The position numbers and the translations under genes are program-made. A DNA stretch of 64,000 bases from Azospira restricta (GTDB lineage Bacteria > Pseudomonadota > Gammaproteobacteria > Burkholderiales > Rhodocyclaceae), in the NCBI RefSeq assembly GCF_016858125.1, contig NZ_CP064781.1, positions 744,001 to 808,000 on the forward strand, written 5' to 3'. The notes under the pieces were generated by a model. The model was not told the DNA's origin. It made no database searches and saw only the letters and a program-made list of their open reading frames with translations. Below, one piece after another: positions 27,407-37,778 of the stretch (position 1 is the stretch's first letter; every line of letters begins with the position of its first letter).

Positions 27407-28060
27407 ATGCGCACGACGATAGTTTCCGCCTTCCTGCTGCTGCTTCCTGCCGCCGCCCTCGCCCAGGTCGATTCGCGCCCGCTCAGCGATGCCGAGCGCA
27501 GCGAGCGGCTGGCGCGGGCGAGCCGGCTGCAGGACGAGGCGGCGCGCCTGCAGCAGGAGGCCGATGCGCGGCTGAAGGCGGCCAACGACGCCTGCTACAA
27601 GAAATTCCTGGTCAGTTCGTGCCTGGAGGAGGCGAAGAAGGCGCACACGCAGGAGACGCGGGCCGCCACGCGCATGGAGCAGGAAGGCAAGGAGATCGAG
27701 CGCGACGTGAAGCGCCGCGACGTCGCCGCCAGGGACGCGCAGCGCGCGGTCGACGCGCCGCGGCGCGAGGCCGAGCAGAAGGCGCAGGGCGAGGCCTACC
27801 GTGCCGAGGAGGCGCAGCGCGCCGAGGAACGCGCGGCGAAGGTCGCCGACAAGGAGCGCAAGGCCGCCGAGAACCGGCAGCAGTTGGCCGAGGAACAGGC
27901 GAAGCGGCAGAAGAAGCTGGAAGCGCACAAGGCCAAGGAGGCGAAGGCTGCCGAGAAGCGGCGTGCGCGCGAGGCGAAGGCGGCCGAGCGTGCCGCGCGC
28001 AAGGCGGAGAAGGCCGCTGCCGGCGCCGCGCCGGCAACTCCGGCGCCGGTCAATCCCTGA
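27407..28060 (+). CDS. Secreted coiled-coil protein, hypothetical
   Basis: 217 aa from ATG 27407, with signal peptide TTIVSAFLLLLPAAALA. The mature protein is almost wholly charged helix (E/K/R/A), e.g. RLQDEAARLQQEADARLKAA, with two Cys (NDACYKKFLVSSCLEE) that may form a disulfide. The C-terminal third is Lys/Ala-rich (AKEAKAAEKRRAREAKAAE). No family recognised. It resembles in style the protein at 45177-45797. Divergent from the YheS-like gene; its end overlaps that of the acyltransferase gene by 11 bp, tail to tail. Confidence 0.65.
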   Translation: MRTTIVSAFLLLLPAAALAQVDSRPLSDAERSERLARASRLQDEAARLQQEADARLKAANDACYKKFLVSSCLEEAKKAHTQETRAATRMEQEGKEIERDVKRRDVAARDAQRAVDAPRREAEQKAQGEAYRAEEAQRAEERAAKVADKERKAAENRQQLAEEQAKRQKKLEAHKAKEAKAAEKRRAREAKAAERAARKAEKAAAGAAPATPAPVNP

Positions 28061-28607
28061 AGCGGATGTCGCCGGCCTGCTGCGGCCGGCAACCGCGCTT
28101 GTCGGCGTAGAAGGCGCGGATGCGCGCGAGGTCGGTGTCGCGATCGCCGGAGAGCGCGATCCAGGCGCCGATGCCGAGCTGCCTGCGCCCCCAGTCGAGG
28201 AAGCCCAGCCCGAGCGGCACCTGCGCGGCGACGGCGATGCGGTAGAACCCGGATTTCCAGTGGTCGGTATGCCGGCGCGTGCCTTCCGGTGCGATCGCCA
28301 GGTGGAAGACCGCGCGCCGCCCGAACTCGGCGCAGACCTGCTCGACGAAGCCCTCCGGCCGGCCGCGGTCGAGCGGGATGCCGCCCCAGCGCCGGAACAG
28401 GCCGCCCAGCGGGTTGGCGAACATCTCCCGCTTGGCCACCCAGAACAGCGGGAAGCCGGTCGCGCAGCGCCACAGCATCGCCACCGGGAAGTCCCAGTTC
28501 GACGTGTGCGGGTAGCCGATGATCACCGTCTTCGCCGACGGCGGCGGCACGAGGACGACCTGCCAGCCGAGCAGCCGCAGCAGCAGCCGGCAGACCCGGC
28601 CGGCCAT
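28050..28607 (-). CDS. PlsC-like acyltransferase
   Basis: 185 aa. Acyltransferase motif I HTSNWD (HX4D), motif II GGIPLDRG and motif III IAPEGTRR are present, as in lysophospholipid/1-acylglycerol-phosphate acyltransferases. Hydrophobic N-terminus (LLLRLLGWQVVLV) as a membrane anchor. It is short compared with PlsC (~240 aa), like other compact members of the family. Immediately downstream of the YbiT gene (5-bp gap). Probably acts on a glycerol-phosphate or lipid-A-like acceptor; not determinable. Confidence 0.8.
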   Translation of the reverse strand: MAGRVCRLLLRLLGWQVVLVPPPSAKTVIIGYPHTSNWDFPVAMLWRCATGFPLFWVAKREMFANPLGGLFRRWGGIPLDRGRPEGFVEQVCAEFGRRAVFHLAIAPEGTRRHTDHWKSGFYRIAVAAQVPLGLGFLDWGRRQLGIGAWIALSGDRDTDLARIRAFYADKRGCRPQQAGDIRFRD

Positions 28608-28612
28608 CGGCC

Positions 28613-30223
<1,611 letters not shown>

Positions 30224-30300
30224 GGCGGAATCCTGAATGGGTGCTGGCGAAGGCTCAGCGGCGGTGAAACTGGACGGCGGACGGAACGGCAGCGGCGGTG

Positions 30301-30344
30301 CCGGAAACGACAAGGGCGGCCCGCGCCGCCCTCGCCGTTTCCGG
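30301..30344 (-). terminator. Long hairpin between ybiT and the 54-aa gene
   Basis: CCGGAAACG pairs with CGTTTCCGG, and inside it GGGCGGC pairs with GCCGCCC. It lies 12 bp after the 54-aa gene stop, so it probably ends that transcript. No clear T-run. Confidence 0.5.
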
Positions 30345-30355
30345 TCGCGCCGGAA

Positions 30356-30520
30356 TTACTTGCTGGCGCCCAGCTGCGGCTTGCCGCGCTGGTGGCACTC
30401 GGCGGCGTAGATCGCCTTGCGCACGCCCTTGGTGTTGTTGCGGAACAGACGCTTGGCGGCCTTCGACAGGCAGCGGCGCTCGAGCGAGGAGCGGCGGTCG
30501 CGGTTGGAAGTGGAAGCCAT
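30356..30520 (-). CDS. Small basic protein, 54 aa, hypothetical
   Basis: MASTSNRDRRSSLERRCLSK... to GKPQLGASK. GGAG is eight bases before ATG 30520. Very basic (RR, KRLFRNNTKGVRK), with two Cys, and small ribosome-associated character; no family recognised. It has its own hairpin downstream. Longer open frames on this strand extend upstream but have no support. Confidence 0.6.
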   Translation of the reverse strand: MASTSNRDRRSSLERRCLSKAAKRLFRNNTKGVRKAIYAAECHQRGKPQLGASK

Positions 30521-30682
30521 GTTGAAACTCCAGAGTGTGTTGGTACTGCGGTTGATCGGTGGGGCGAAATTTCTTGAACCGTGAATTTTAACGGTTTTTT
30601 GCCGTTTTGCGGAAGTTTTCGACGATTTCCGGCCAACCGGCGTAGTTTCCGGGCGCGCCAAACCCCGCTATTCTCCGCCCCC

Positions 30683-31858
30683 ATGCCGCCAGCTTCCGCT
30701 CCCGCCCTCGACGTCGCCCGCCTCGGCCAGGTGTTCACGCCGGAGCCGGTCGTCCGCCGCATGCTGGCGCTGGTGAAGAGCGGCGGCCGGGTGCTCGAAC
30801 CGTCGTGCGGCGACGGTGCGTTTTCGCGCCACCTGCCCGGCTGCACGGCGATCGAGATCGACCCGCGCCATTGCCCGCCGGGGGCGCTGAACCTCGATTT
30901 CTTCGCCTATCCGGAAAGCGAACGCTTCGCGACGATCATCGGCAACCCGCCCTACGTGCGCTACCAGGACATCCCGGAGGCGACGCGGGCGCGGCTGTCG
31001 GCCGAGCATTTCGACGGGCGCTCGAACCTCTACCTGTTCTTCATCGAGAAGTGCCTGCGCCACCTCGAGCCGGGCGGCGAGCTGATCTTCATCACGCCAC
31101 GCGACTTCCTCAAGGCAACCTCGGCGGTACGGCTGAACAAGCTGCTGTTCGCCGCCGGCACGATCACCGACTTCGTCGAGCTGGGCGATGCGCGCATCTT
31201 CGCCGGAGCGACGCCGAACTGCGCGATCTGGCGCTTCGAAAAGGGGGACTTCTCGCGACGCACGCGCTACGAGGCGGCCGGCGTCGTCGAGGCGCGCCAC
31301 TTCCTGCTCGCCGGCGGCCACCTCGCGTTCGCCCGCGCCGAGTGCACGCTGCCGCTGTCGTCGATCTTCTCGGTGAAGGTCGGCGCGGTGTCCGGCGCCG
31401 ACGCGATCTTCGCCAGCGACGAGCACGGCACGACGGACTTCGTCTGCTCGCACACGGTGCGCGACGGCGGGACGCGGCGGATGATCTTCAACACGCCGCA
31501 CCCGGTCCTGAAGCCGTTCAAGCAGCGGCTGCTGGCGCGGCGCATCCGCCGCTTCGACGAGCAGAGCTGGTGGCAGTGGGGGCGCCTGCATCCGCAGAGC
31601 GAACGGCCGCGCATCTACGTGAACTGCAAGACGCGCGAGCCGCGCCCGTTCTTCCTGCATCCGTGCACCAACTTCGACGGCGCCGTGCTCGCCCTCTTCC
31701 CGCACGACCCGGCGGCCGACCTCGCCGCGCTGTGCGCGCGGCTGAACGCGGTGAACTGGGAGGAACTCGGCTTCGTCTGCGACGGTCGTTACCTGTTCAC
31801 GCAGCGCAGCCTGCAAGAGGCGCTGCTGCCGGAATCCTTCACCGCCGACGCGGTGTAA
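30683..31858 (+). CDS. Solitary N6-adenine-type DNA methyltransferase
   Basis: 391 aa from ATG 30683 (an upstream ATG would add 34 residues of AT-rich leader translation). SAM-binding motif LEPSCGDGAF, and catalytic motif IV IIGNPPYVRYQ, as in the Eco57I/TaqI class of adenine methylases. The C-terminal ~170 residues would be the target-recognition part. No restriction endonuclease gene flanks it. So it is an orphan methylase or part of a regulatory, not restriction, system. It has the same base composition as its neighbours. Confidence 0.8.
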   Translation: MPPASAPALDVARLGQVFTPEPVVRRMLALVKSGGRVLEPSCGDGAFSRHLPGCTAIEIDPRHCPPGALNLDFFAYPESERFATIIGNPPYVRYQDIPEATRARLSAEHFDGRSNLYLFFIEKCLRHLEPGGELIFITPRDFLKATSAVRLNKLLFAAGTITDFVELGDARIFAGATPNCAIWRFEKGDFSRRTRYEAAGVVEARHFLLAGGHLAFARAECTLPLSSIFSVKVGAVSGADAIFASDEHGTTDFVCSHTVRDGGTRRMIFNTPHPVLKPFKQRLLARRIRRFDEQSWWQWGRLHPQSERPRIYVNCKTREPRPFFLHPCTNFDGAVLALFPHDPAADLAALCARLNAVNWEELGFVCDGRYLFTQRSLQEALLPESFTADAV

Positions 31859-31915
31859 CATTCGTCCTCGACAACCCGCCCCCGCCATCGACCGGGGCAC
31901 GGAGACCGCCTCGCC

Positions 31916-33205
31916 ATGGTGCCCAACCTGACCACCGCCCTCACCGGGCCGCTGCTCGACCTCGAACGCCGCTTCCTCGACGCCTCGCCGCAGATCGAGC
32001 GCTGGCTGCGCGCGCAGTGGAACGAGCACACGCCGCCGTTCTATTCGTCGACCGACCTCAGGAACGCCGGTTTCAAGCTGGCGCCGGTCGACACCAACCT
32101 GTTCCCGGGCGGCTTCAACAACCTCAATCCGGCCTTCCACCCGCTGTGCGTGCAGGCGGCGATGTCGGCGATCGAGAAGTTCTGCCCGGAGGCCTGCGGC
32201 CTGCTGCTGATTCCGGAGAACCACACGCGCAACCTGTTCTACCTGCAGAACGTCGCGCAGCTCGCCGGCATCCTGCGCCAGACCGGCCTCAACGTGCGCA
32301 TCGGCTCGCTGTTGCCGGAGATCGTCGCGCCGACGCCGGTCGAGCTGCCCGACGGCTCGCTGCTGACGCTGGAGCCGCTGCGGCGCAACGGCAACCGGCT
32401 CGGGCTGGACGGCTTCAACCCGTGCACGATCCTGCTCAACAACGACCTCTCGGCCGGCGTGCCGGAGATCCTCAGGGGACTCGACGAGCAGTTCGTGCTG
32501 CCGCCGCTGCACGCCGGCTGGGCGACGCGCCGGAAGTCGAACCACTTCGCCGCCTACGAGCAGGTGGCGGGCGAGTTTGCGCAGACGCTGGGCATCGACC
32601 CGTGGCGCATCAACCCCTACTTCTCGGTCTGCCGCAGCATCAACTTCCACGAGCGGCAGGGCGAGGAGTGCCTCGCCGCCAACGTCGACGCGGTGCTTGG
32701 CATGGTGCGCGAGAAGTACCGCGAGTACGGCATCGACGAGACGCCGTTCGTCATCGTCAAGGCCGACGCCGGCACCTACGGCATGGGCGTGATGACGGTC
32801 AAGGACGCGTCCGAGGTGATCGGGCTGAACCGCCGCCAGCGCAACAAGATGAGCGTGGTCAAGGAAGGTCTGGAGGTCAGCGAGGTGATCATCCAGGAGG
32901 GCGTGCACACCGTCGAGCGCGTCGGCGACGGCGTCGCCGAGCCGGTGGTGTACATGATCGACCGCTACGTCGTCGGCGGCTTCTACCGCGTGAACGCGGC
33001 GCGCGGCGTCGACGAGAACCTCAACGCGCCGGGCATGCACTTCGAGCCGCTGGCCTTCGAGACCAGCTGCCTGTGCCCGGACGCTCGGCAGAATCCGGAC
33101 GCGGCGCCGAACCGCTTCTACGCCTACGGCGTCGTCGCGCGGCTGGCCGCGCTGGCGGCGGCGATCGAGATCGAGCGCACCGAGCCGGCCGTCGCGGAGG
33201 CCTGA
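31916..33205 (+). CDS. gshA: Glutamate-cysteine ligase (proteobacterial GshA type)
   Basis: 429 aa. The sequence (FYSSTDLRNAGFKLAPVDTN, PGGFNNLNPAFHPL, IVKADAGTYGMGVMTVKD) is the ATP-grasp-like GshA form known from Acidithiobacillus and many betaproteobacteria, not the E. coli form. It makes gamma-glutamylcysteine, the first step of glutathione synthesis. gshB begins 1 bp after its stop, so the pair is one operon. The ATG at 31916 is 57 bp after the methyltransferase stop. Confidence 0.9.
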   Translation: MVPNLTTALTGPLLDLERRFLDASPQIERWLRAQWNEHTPPFYSSTDLRNAGFKLAPVDTNLFPGGFNNLNPAFHPLCVQAAMSAIEKFCPEACGLLLIPENHTRNLFYLQNVAQLAGILRQTGLNVRIGSLLPEIVAPTPVELPDGSLLTLEPLRRNGNRLGLDGFNPCTILLNNDLSAGVPEILRGLDEQFVLPPLHAGWATRRKSNHFAAYEQVAGEFAQTLGIDPWRINPYFSVCRSINFHERQGEECLAANVDAVLGMVREKYREYGIDETPFVIVKADAGTYGMGVMTVKDASEVIGLNRRQRNKMSVVKEGLEVSEVIIQEGVHTVERVGDGVAEPVVYMIDRYVVGGFYRVNAARGVDENLNAPGMHFEPLAFETSCLCPDARQNPDAAPNRFYAYGVVARLAALAAAIEIERTEPAVAEA

Positions 33206-33206
33206 G

Positions 33207-34163
33207 GTGCGCCTGCTGTTCGTCGTCGATCCGCTGCCGAACCTCAAGGCCTACAAGGACTCCAGCGTCGCCATGATGCGCGCCGCGGCGGCGCGCGGCC
33301 ACGCGGTGTGGGCGACGACCGTCGACCGGCTGAGCTGGGAGTGTGGCGAAGGCGGCGCCGGCGTCACCGCCGAGGCATCGGCGCTGACGCTTGCCGCCGA
33401 CGATGCCGACTGGTACCGCGCAGACGCCGCGCAGACCTTGCGCCTGGCCGACTGCGACGCGGTGCTGATGCGCAAGGATCCGCCCTTCGACATCGAGTAC
33501 GTGACCGCCACCTGGCTGCTCGAGCAGGCCGAGCGCGAGGGCGCGCGCGTCTTCAACCGGCCGCGCGCGCTGCGCGACCATTCGGAGAAGCTGGTGCTCG
33601 CCGAGTTCGCCGACTTCGCGCCGCCGTCGCTGGCGACGCGCGACGCGGCGCGGCTCAATGACTTCATCGAGCGCGAGGGCGACGTCATCCTGAAGCCGCT
33701 CGACGGCATGGGCGGCCGCGGCGTCTTCCGCGTGCGCCGGGACGACCCGAACCGCAACGCGATCGTCGAGACGCTGTCCGCCGACGGCGCGCGCAGCATC
33801 ATGGCGCAGCGCTTCATCCCCGAGATTGCGGCGGGCGACAAGCGCATCCTGCTGATCGGCGGCGAGGTCGTTCCGTACTGCCTGGCACGCGTGCCAAAGG
33901 CCGGCGAGACGCGCGGCAACCTCGCCGTCGGCGGCATCGGCGAGGTGCGCCCGCTCTCCGCGCGCGACCGCCAGATCGCCGCAGCGCTGGCGCCGGTGCT
34001 GGCGGCGCGCGGCCTCTTCTTCGTCGGCATCGACGTGATCGGCGATTTCCTCACCGAGATCAACGTCACCAGCCCGACCTGCATGGTCGAGATCGCGCAG
34101 GGCAGCGACGTCGATCCGGCGGCGCTGTTCGTCGCCGCGCTGGAGCGCGCATGCGCGTCCTGA
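33207..34163 (+). CDS. gshB: Glutathione synthetase
   Basis: 318 aa, GTG start at 33207. ATP-grasp fold: MRKDPPFDIEYVTATWLLE, ILKPLDGMGGRGVFRV (P-loop-like Gly-rich) and FFVGIDVIGDFLTEINVTSPT (metal ligands D, E, N). It joins glycine to gamma-glutamylcysteine. Directly behind gshA; its end overlaps apbE by 13 bp. All key elements present, standard length. Confidence 0.95.
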   Translation: MRLLFVVDPLPNLKAYKDSSVAMMRAAAARGHAVWATTVDRLSWECGEGGAGVTAEASALTLAADDADWYRADAAQTLRLADCDAVLMRKDPPFDIEYVTATWLLEQAEREGARVFNRPRALRDHSEKLVLAEFADFAPPSLATRDAARLNDFIEREGDVILKPLDGMGGRGVFRVRRDDPNRNAIVETLSADGARSIMAQRFIPEIAAGDKRILLIGGEVVPYCLARVPKAGETRGNLAVGGIGEVRPLSARDRQIAAALAPVLAARGLFFVGIDVIGDFLTEINVTSPTCMVEIAQGSDVDPAALFVAALERACAS

Positions 34164-35176
34164 TCCTGCTGCTGGCGGCAGCACTGCTCGCCGCCTGCGG
34201 CAAGCCGCCGGTGCACGGTCGCGAGGCCTTCGTCTTCGGCACCCGCGTCGAGGTGCTGGTCGCCGACGCCGACGCGACGCGCGCCGCGGCGGCGATGAGC
34301 GCGGTGCTGCAGGAGTTCGACCGCCTGCACCGGACCTACCATGCCTGGCAGCCGTCCGAGCTGACCGCGCTCAATGCCGCGCTGGCCGAGGGCAGGCCGC
34401 ACGCGGTGACGTCGGAGCTCGCCGCCTTCATCGTCGACGCGCAGGCGATCGCCGCCGCCGGCGACCATCTGTTCGACCCCGGTATCGGCCGCCTGATCGC
34501 GCTGTGGGGCTTCCAGTCCGACGAGTTCCGGCCGCGGCTGCCGGACGCGGCGGCACTCGACGCCTGGCGCCGCGCGGCGCCGTCGATCGCCGACCTGCGC
34601 GTCGACGGGCGGATGGTGACCAGCGCGAAGCGCGAGGTGGCGCTCGATTTCGGCGGCTACCTGAAGGGCGTCGCCCTCGACCGCGCCGCCGCGCTGCTGC
34701 GCGCGCAGGGCGTCGGCAACGCGCTGGTCAACATCGGCGGCAACGTGATCGCGCTCGGCACCAAGTACGGCCAGCCGTGGCGGGTCGGCATCCAGCATCC
34801 GCGCGCTCCGGGCACGCTGGCGACGCTGACGCTCGCCGACGGCGAGGCGATCGGCACCTCCGGCGACTACCAGCGCTTCTTCGAGCTCGACGGCCGCCGC
34901 TACTGCCACCTGCTCGACCCGCGCAGCGCGGCGCCGGTGACGCACACGCAGGCGCTGACCGTGCTCGTCGCGCCGCAGCCGGGGGCCGGCATGCGTTCCG
35001 ACGCCGCCTCGAAGCCGCTGTTCGTCGCCGGCGACGGCTGGCGGCGGCTGCTCGCGCCGCTCGGCGTCGCCGGCGCGCTGCGCGTCGCCGCCGACGGCCG
35101 CGTCCAGGTCAGCCGCACGCTGGCGGCACGGCTGAAGTTCGAGCCCGGCCTGCCGGCGCCCGAAATCGTCGATTAG
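34151..35176 (+). CDS. apbE: FAD:protein FMN transferase ApbE, lipoprotein
   Basis: 341 aa. Lipobox LLAACGKP near residue 18 indicates a periplasmic lipid anchor. ApbE domain: VFGTRVEVLVAD, LNAALAEG, DFGGYLKGVALDRAA, NIGGNVIALG, and the C-terminal YCHLLDPRSAAPVTH. Attaches FMN to target proteins such as NqrB/RnfG. It overlaps gshB by 13 bp, so translation is coupled. The gene itself looks complete. Confidence 0.9.
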   Translation: MRVLILLLAAALLAACGKPPVHGREAFVFGTRVEVLVADADATRAAAAMSAVLQEFDRLHRTYHAWQPSELTALNAALAEGRPHAVTSELAAFIVDAQAIAAAGDHLFDPGIGRLIALWGFQSDEFRPRLPDAAALDAWRRAAPSIADLRVDGRMVTSAKREVALDFGGYLKGVALDRAAALLRAQGVGNALVNIGGNVIALGTKYGQPWRVGIQHPRAPGTLATLTLADGEAIGTSGDYQRFFELDGRRYCHLLDPRSAAPVTHTQALTVLVAPQPGAGMRSDAASKPLFVAGDGWRRLLAPLGVAGALRVAADGRVQVSRTLAARLKFEPGLPAPEIVD

Positions 35177-35185
35177 AATGCGGCC

Positions 35186-35575
35186 ATGATCGGAATCCTG
35201 CTCATCACCCACGGCACCTACGGCGAGGCGCTGGTCCAGAACGTCTGCCACGTGCTCAACAAGCGTCCGCCGCTGATCGCCCAGCTCGGCGTCGCCGCGC
35301 AGGACGACCCGCTCGACATCCTGCCGCTGGCGAAGCTGCTGCTGAACGAGGTCGACGGCGGCGAGGGCGTGCTGGTGATGACCGACATCTACGGCGCGAC
35401 GCCGGCCAACCTGGCGTTGAAGCTGCTCGTGCCGGGGCACGTCGAGGGCGTCTCCGGCGTCAGCCTGCCGATGCTGCTGCGCGCGATCACCTACCGGGAA
35501 AGGGGCATGGAGACGATGATCACCAAGGCCGTCAGCGGCGGGCGCGACGGCATCCTGAACATGAGGGACCATTGA
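35186..35575 (+). CDS. PTS fructose/mannose-type EIIA protein
   Basis: 129 aa, complete EIIA-Man fold. Phospho-acceptor His9 in ILLITHGTYGEAL; VLVMTDIYGATPANLAL is conserved. No EIIB, EIIC or EIID gene is nearby. The stop codon overlaps the start of ptsH by one base. Likely part of a regulatory phosphorelay rather than sugar uptake. Confidence 0.9.
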   Translation: MIGILLITHGTYGEALVQNVCHVLNKRPPLIAQLGVAAQDDPLDILPLAKLLLNEVDGGEGVLVMTDIYGATPANLALKLLVPGHVEGVSGVSLPMLLRAITYRERGMETMITKAVSGGRDGILNMRDH

Positions 35576-35844
35576 TGCTGCGCAGCGAAACCGAAATCGT
35601 GAACAAGCTCGGCCTGCACGCACGGGCCTCGGCCAAGCTGACGCAGCTGGCCGGCAAGTTCAAGAGCGAGGTCTGGATGGAGAAGGGGTCGCGGCGGATC
35701 AACGCCAAGAGCATCATGGGCGTGATGATGCTGGCCGCCGGCAAGGGCTCGCAGGTCGTCGTCGAGACCGCCGGCGACGACGAGCGCGAGGCGATGGATG
35801 CGCTGCTGGCATTGATCGCCGACAAGTTCGGCGAGGGGGAGTAG
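35575..35844 (+). CDS. ptsH: Phosphocarrier protein HPr
   Basis: 89 aa. The active-site His15 (GLHARASAKL) and regulatory Ser46 (NAKSIMGVMML) are both present; the serine implies possible control by HPr kinase. ATG 35575 overlaps the EIIA stop by one base; ptsI follows 4 bp later. Carries phosphate from EI to EIIA. Confidence 0.95.
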   Translation: MLRSETEIVNKLGLHARASAKLTQLAGKFKSEVWMEKGSRRINAKSIMGVMMLAAGKGSQVVVETAGDDEREAMDALLALIADKFGEGE

Positions 35845-35848
35845 GCGC

Positions 35849-37609
35849 GTGAGTTTCACGCTGCACGGCCTCGGCGTCTCCGGCGGCATCGCCATCGGCG
35901 TCGCCCACCTGATGTCGTATGCGACGCTGGAGGTGTCGCACCTGACGCTGTCGCCGCGCATGCTGGACAAGGAGCTGGCGCGCTTCGACGCGGCGCTGCA
36001 GAAGGTGCGCGACGAGCTCGCCGCGATGCGCGAAAGCACCGAGCATGCGCCGGCCGAGTTCGGCGCCTTCCTCGACCTGCACCGGATGATCCTCGACGAC
36101 CCCGAGTTGTGCGAGGTGCCGCGCATCCTGATCCGCGAGCGCCGCTGCAACGCCGAGTGGGCGCTGGTGCAGCAGATGGAGCACCTGGTCACGCAGTTCG
36201 ACGAGTTCGAGGACCCCTACCTGCGCGAGCGCAGCCACGACGTGCGCCAGGTGGTCGAGCGGGTGATCAAGGAGCTCGCCGGCCATCCCGGCCGCGCCGC
36301 GCTGCGCGCGGCGAAGAGCGTCAAGGAAGAGAACCTGATCGTCGTCGCCCACGACCTGTCGCCGGCCGACGTCATCGCCTTCAAGGAACACCGCTTCGCC
36401 TCGTTCATCACCGACGTCGGCGGCGCCACCTCGCATACCGCGATCCTCGCCCGCAGCCTGGCGGTGCCGGCGGTGCTCGGCCTGCACAACGCGCGCCAGC
36501 TGATCCGCGACAAGGAACAGCTGATCGTCGACGGCACGCGCGGCGTGATCATCGTCAATCCCGATCCGCGCGTGCTCGAGGAATACCAGTTCCGCAAGAG
36601 CGAGCTGGAAATCGAGCGCTCGAAGCTGCGCCGGCTGAAGACGGCGAAGGCGACCACCCTCGACGGCGTCGAGATCAGCCTGCAGGCGAACATCGAGCTG
36701 CCGTCCGACGTGCCGGCGGCGCTCGACGGCGGTGCCGAAGGGGTCGGCCTGTTCCGTACCGAGTTCCTGTTCCTCGACCGCGGCGAGCTGCCGTCCGAAG
36801 ACGAGCAGTTCGAGGCCTACCGCAAGGTGGTCAAGGGCATGGACGGGCGGCCGGTGACGATCCGCAGCTTCGACCTCGGCGCCGACAAGGACCTCAACCC
36901 GGAAGGCACGCTCGGCGACCGCGTCAAGACCAACCCGGCGCTCGGCCTGCGCGCGATCCGCGTTTCGTTGGCCGAGCCGAAGATGTTCCAGACGCAGCTG
37001 CGCGCGATCCTGCGCGCCTCCAAGTACGGCAAGGTCCGGCTGCTGATCCCGATGCTCGCGCACGCGCACGAGATCGACGCGACGCTGGCCGCGGTCGAGC
37101 AGGCGAAGTCGAGCCTGCGCGGCGACCGCATCGGCTTCGACGCCAGCATCGAGATCGGCGGCATGATCGAGATCCCGGCCGCCGCGCTGGCGATCGGCAT
37201 GTTCCTGCGCCGCCTCGATTTCCTCTCCATCGGCACCAACGACCTGATCCAGTACACGCTGGCGATCGACCGCACCGACGAGCAGGTGGCGCCGCTGTAC
37301 GACCCGCTGCACCCGGCGGTGCTGATGCTGATCGCGCACACGCTGCACAGCGGCGAGAAGGCCGGCATCCCGGTCTCGGTCTGCGGCGAGCTGGCCGGCG
37401 ATCCGGCGTTGACCCGCCTGCTGCTGGGCATGGGGCTGCGCAGCTTCTCGATGCATCCGGCGCAGATCCTCGAGGTCAAGAGCCGCGTGCTGAAGGCCAA
37501 CATCGGCGAGCTGGCGCCGCAGGTGCGGCGGATCCTGCGCCTCGAGGAGCCGGCGAAGATCCGCGAGCAGCTCGAGCGGCTGAACGGCAACGTCGCGGTG
37601 GGTGCCTGA
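35849..37609 (+). CDS. ptsI: PTS Enzyme I
   Basis: 586 aa, GTG start with GGGGGAG ahead. N-terminal HPr-binding domain; phospho-His in GGATSHTAILARS; PEP-binding barrel with FRTEFLFLDRGELPSEDEQF, IRSFDLGADK and the catalytic-Cys segment VSVCGELAGDP. Phosphorylates HPr from PEP. Genes order EIIA-HPr-EI is common in betaproteobacteria with an incomplete PTS. Ends 40 bp before the SAM-II-type element. Confidence 0.95.
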   Translation: MSFTLHGLGVSGGIAIGVAHLMSYATLEVSHLTLSPRMLDKELARFDAALQKVRDELAAMRESTEHAPAEFGAFLDLHRMILDDPELCEVPRILIRERRCNAEWALVQQMEHLVTQFDEFEDPYLRERSHDVRQVVERVIKELAGHPGRAALRAAKSVKEENLIVVAHDLSPADVIAFKEHRFASFITDVGGATSHTAILARSLAVPAVLGLHNARQLIRDKEQLIVDGTRGVIIVNPDPRVLEEYQFRKSELEIERSKLRRLKTAKATTLDGVEISLQANIELPSDVPAALDGGAEGVGLFRTEFLFLDRGELPSEDEQFEAYRKVVKGMDGRPVTIRSFDLGADKDLNPEGTLGDRVKTNPALGLRAIRVSLAEPKMFQTQLRAILRASKYGKVRLLIPMLAHAHEIDATLAAVEQAKSSLRGDRIGFDASIEIGGMIEIPAAALAIGMFLRRLDFLSIGTNDLIQYTLAIDRTDEQVAPLYDPLHPAVLMLIAHTLHSGEKAGIPVSVCGELAGDPALTRLLLGMGLRSFSMHPAQILEVKSRVLKANIGELAPQVRRILRLEEPAKIREQLERLNGNVAVGA

Positions 37610-37649
37610 ATTGACAATCGCCGCCGGCTGCGGTTAACTGCCGGCCTAC

Positions 37650-37707
37650 AGCGCCGATTTGAACGAATCAGCTTGCGGGCGCTTAACAAATGCGGCTAAA
37701 GCGAGGG
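37650..37707 (+). ncRNA. SAM-II-type riboswitch upstream of metX
   Basis: P1 is AGCGCC (37650-37655) with GGCGCT (37678-37683). The loop carries GATTTG and GCTTGC, and downstream AACAAATGC and GGCTAAA. These are the conserved metA/SAM-II blocks, and AUUUG can pair with CAAAU to form the pseudoknot. The element directly precedes an intrinsic terminator and then metX, so S-adenosylmethionine would lower methionine synthesis. Confidence 0.85.
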
Positions 37708-37708
37708 C

Positions 37709-37749
37709 AACCCAGTCCGCGCCAGCCAGCCGACTGGGTTTTTTGTTTT
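37709..37749 (+). terminator. Terminator in the metX leader
   Basis: AACCCAGTC pairs with GACTGGGTT, followed by TTTT and another T-rich tract. It lies between the riboswitch and the metX ribosome site (GGTGGG), 30 bp before the start codon. It may be the expression platform of the riboswitch. Confidence 0.85.
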
Positions 37750-37778
37750 CCGGGAACGACTTTTCAGGTGGGCAGCAA

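Noticed and set aside
30668-35623. Several 400-850-aa open frames on the opposite strand of the gsh/PTS region
   Set aside because: They mirror the real genes and have no family features; a high-GC artefact.
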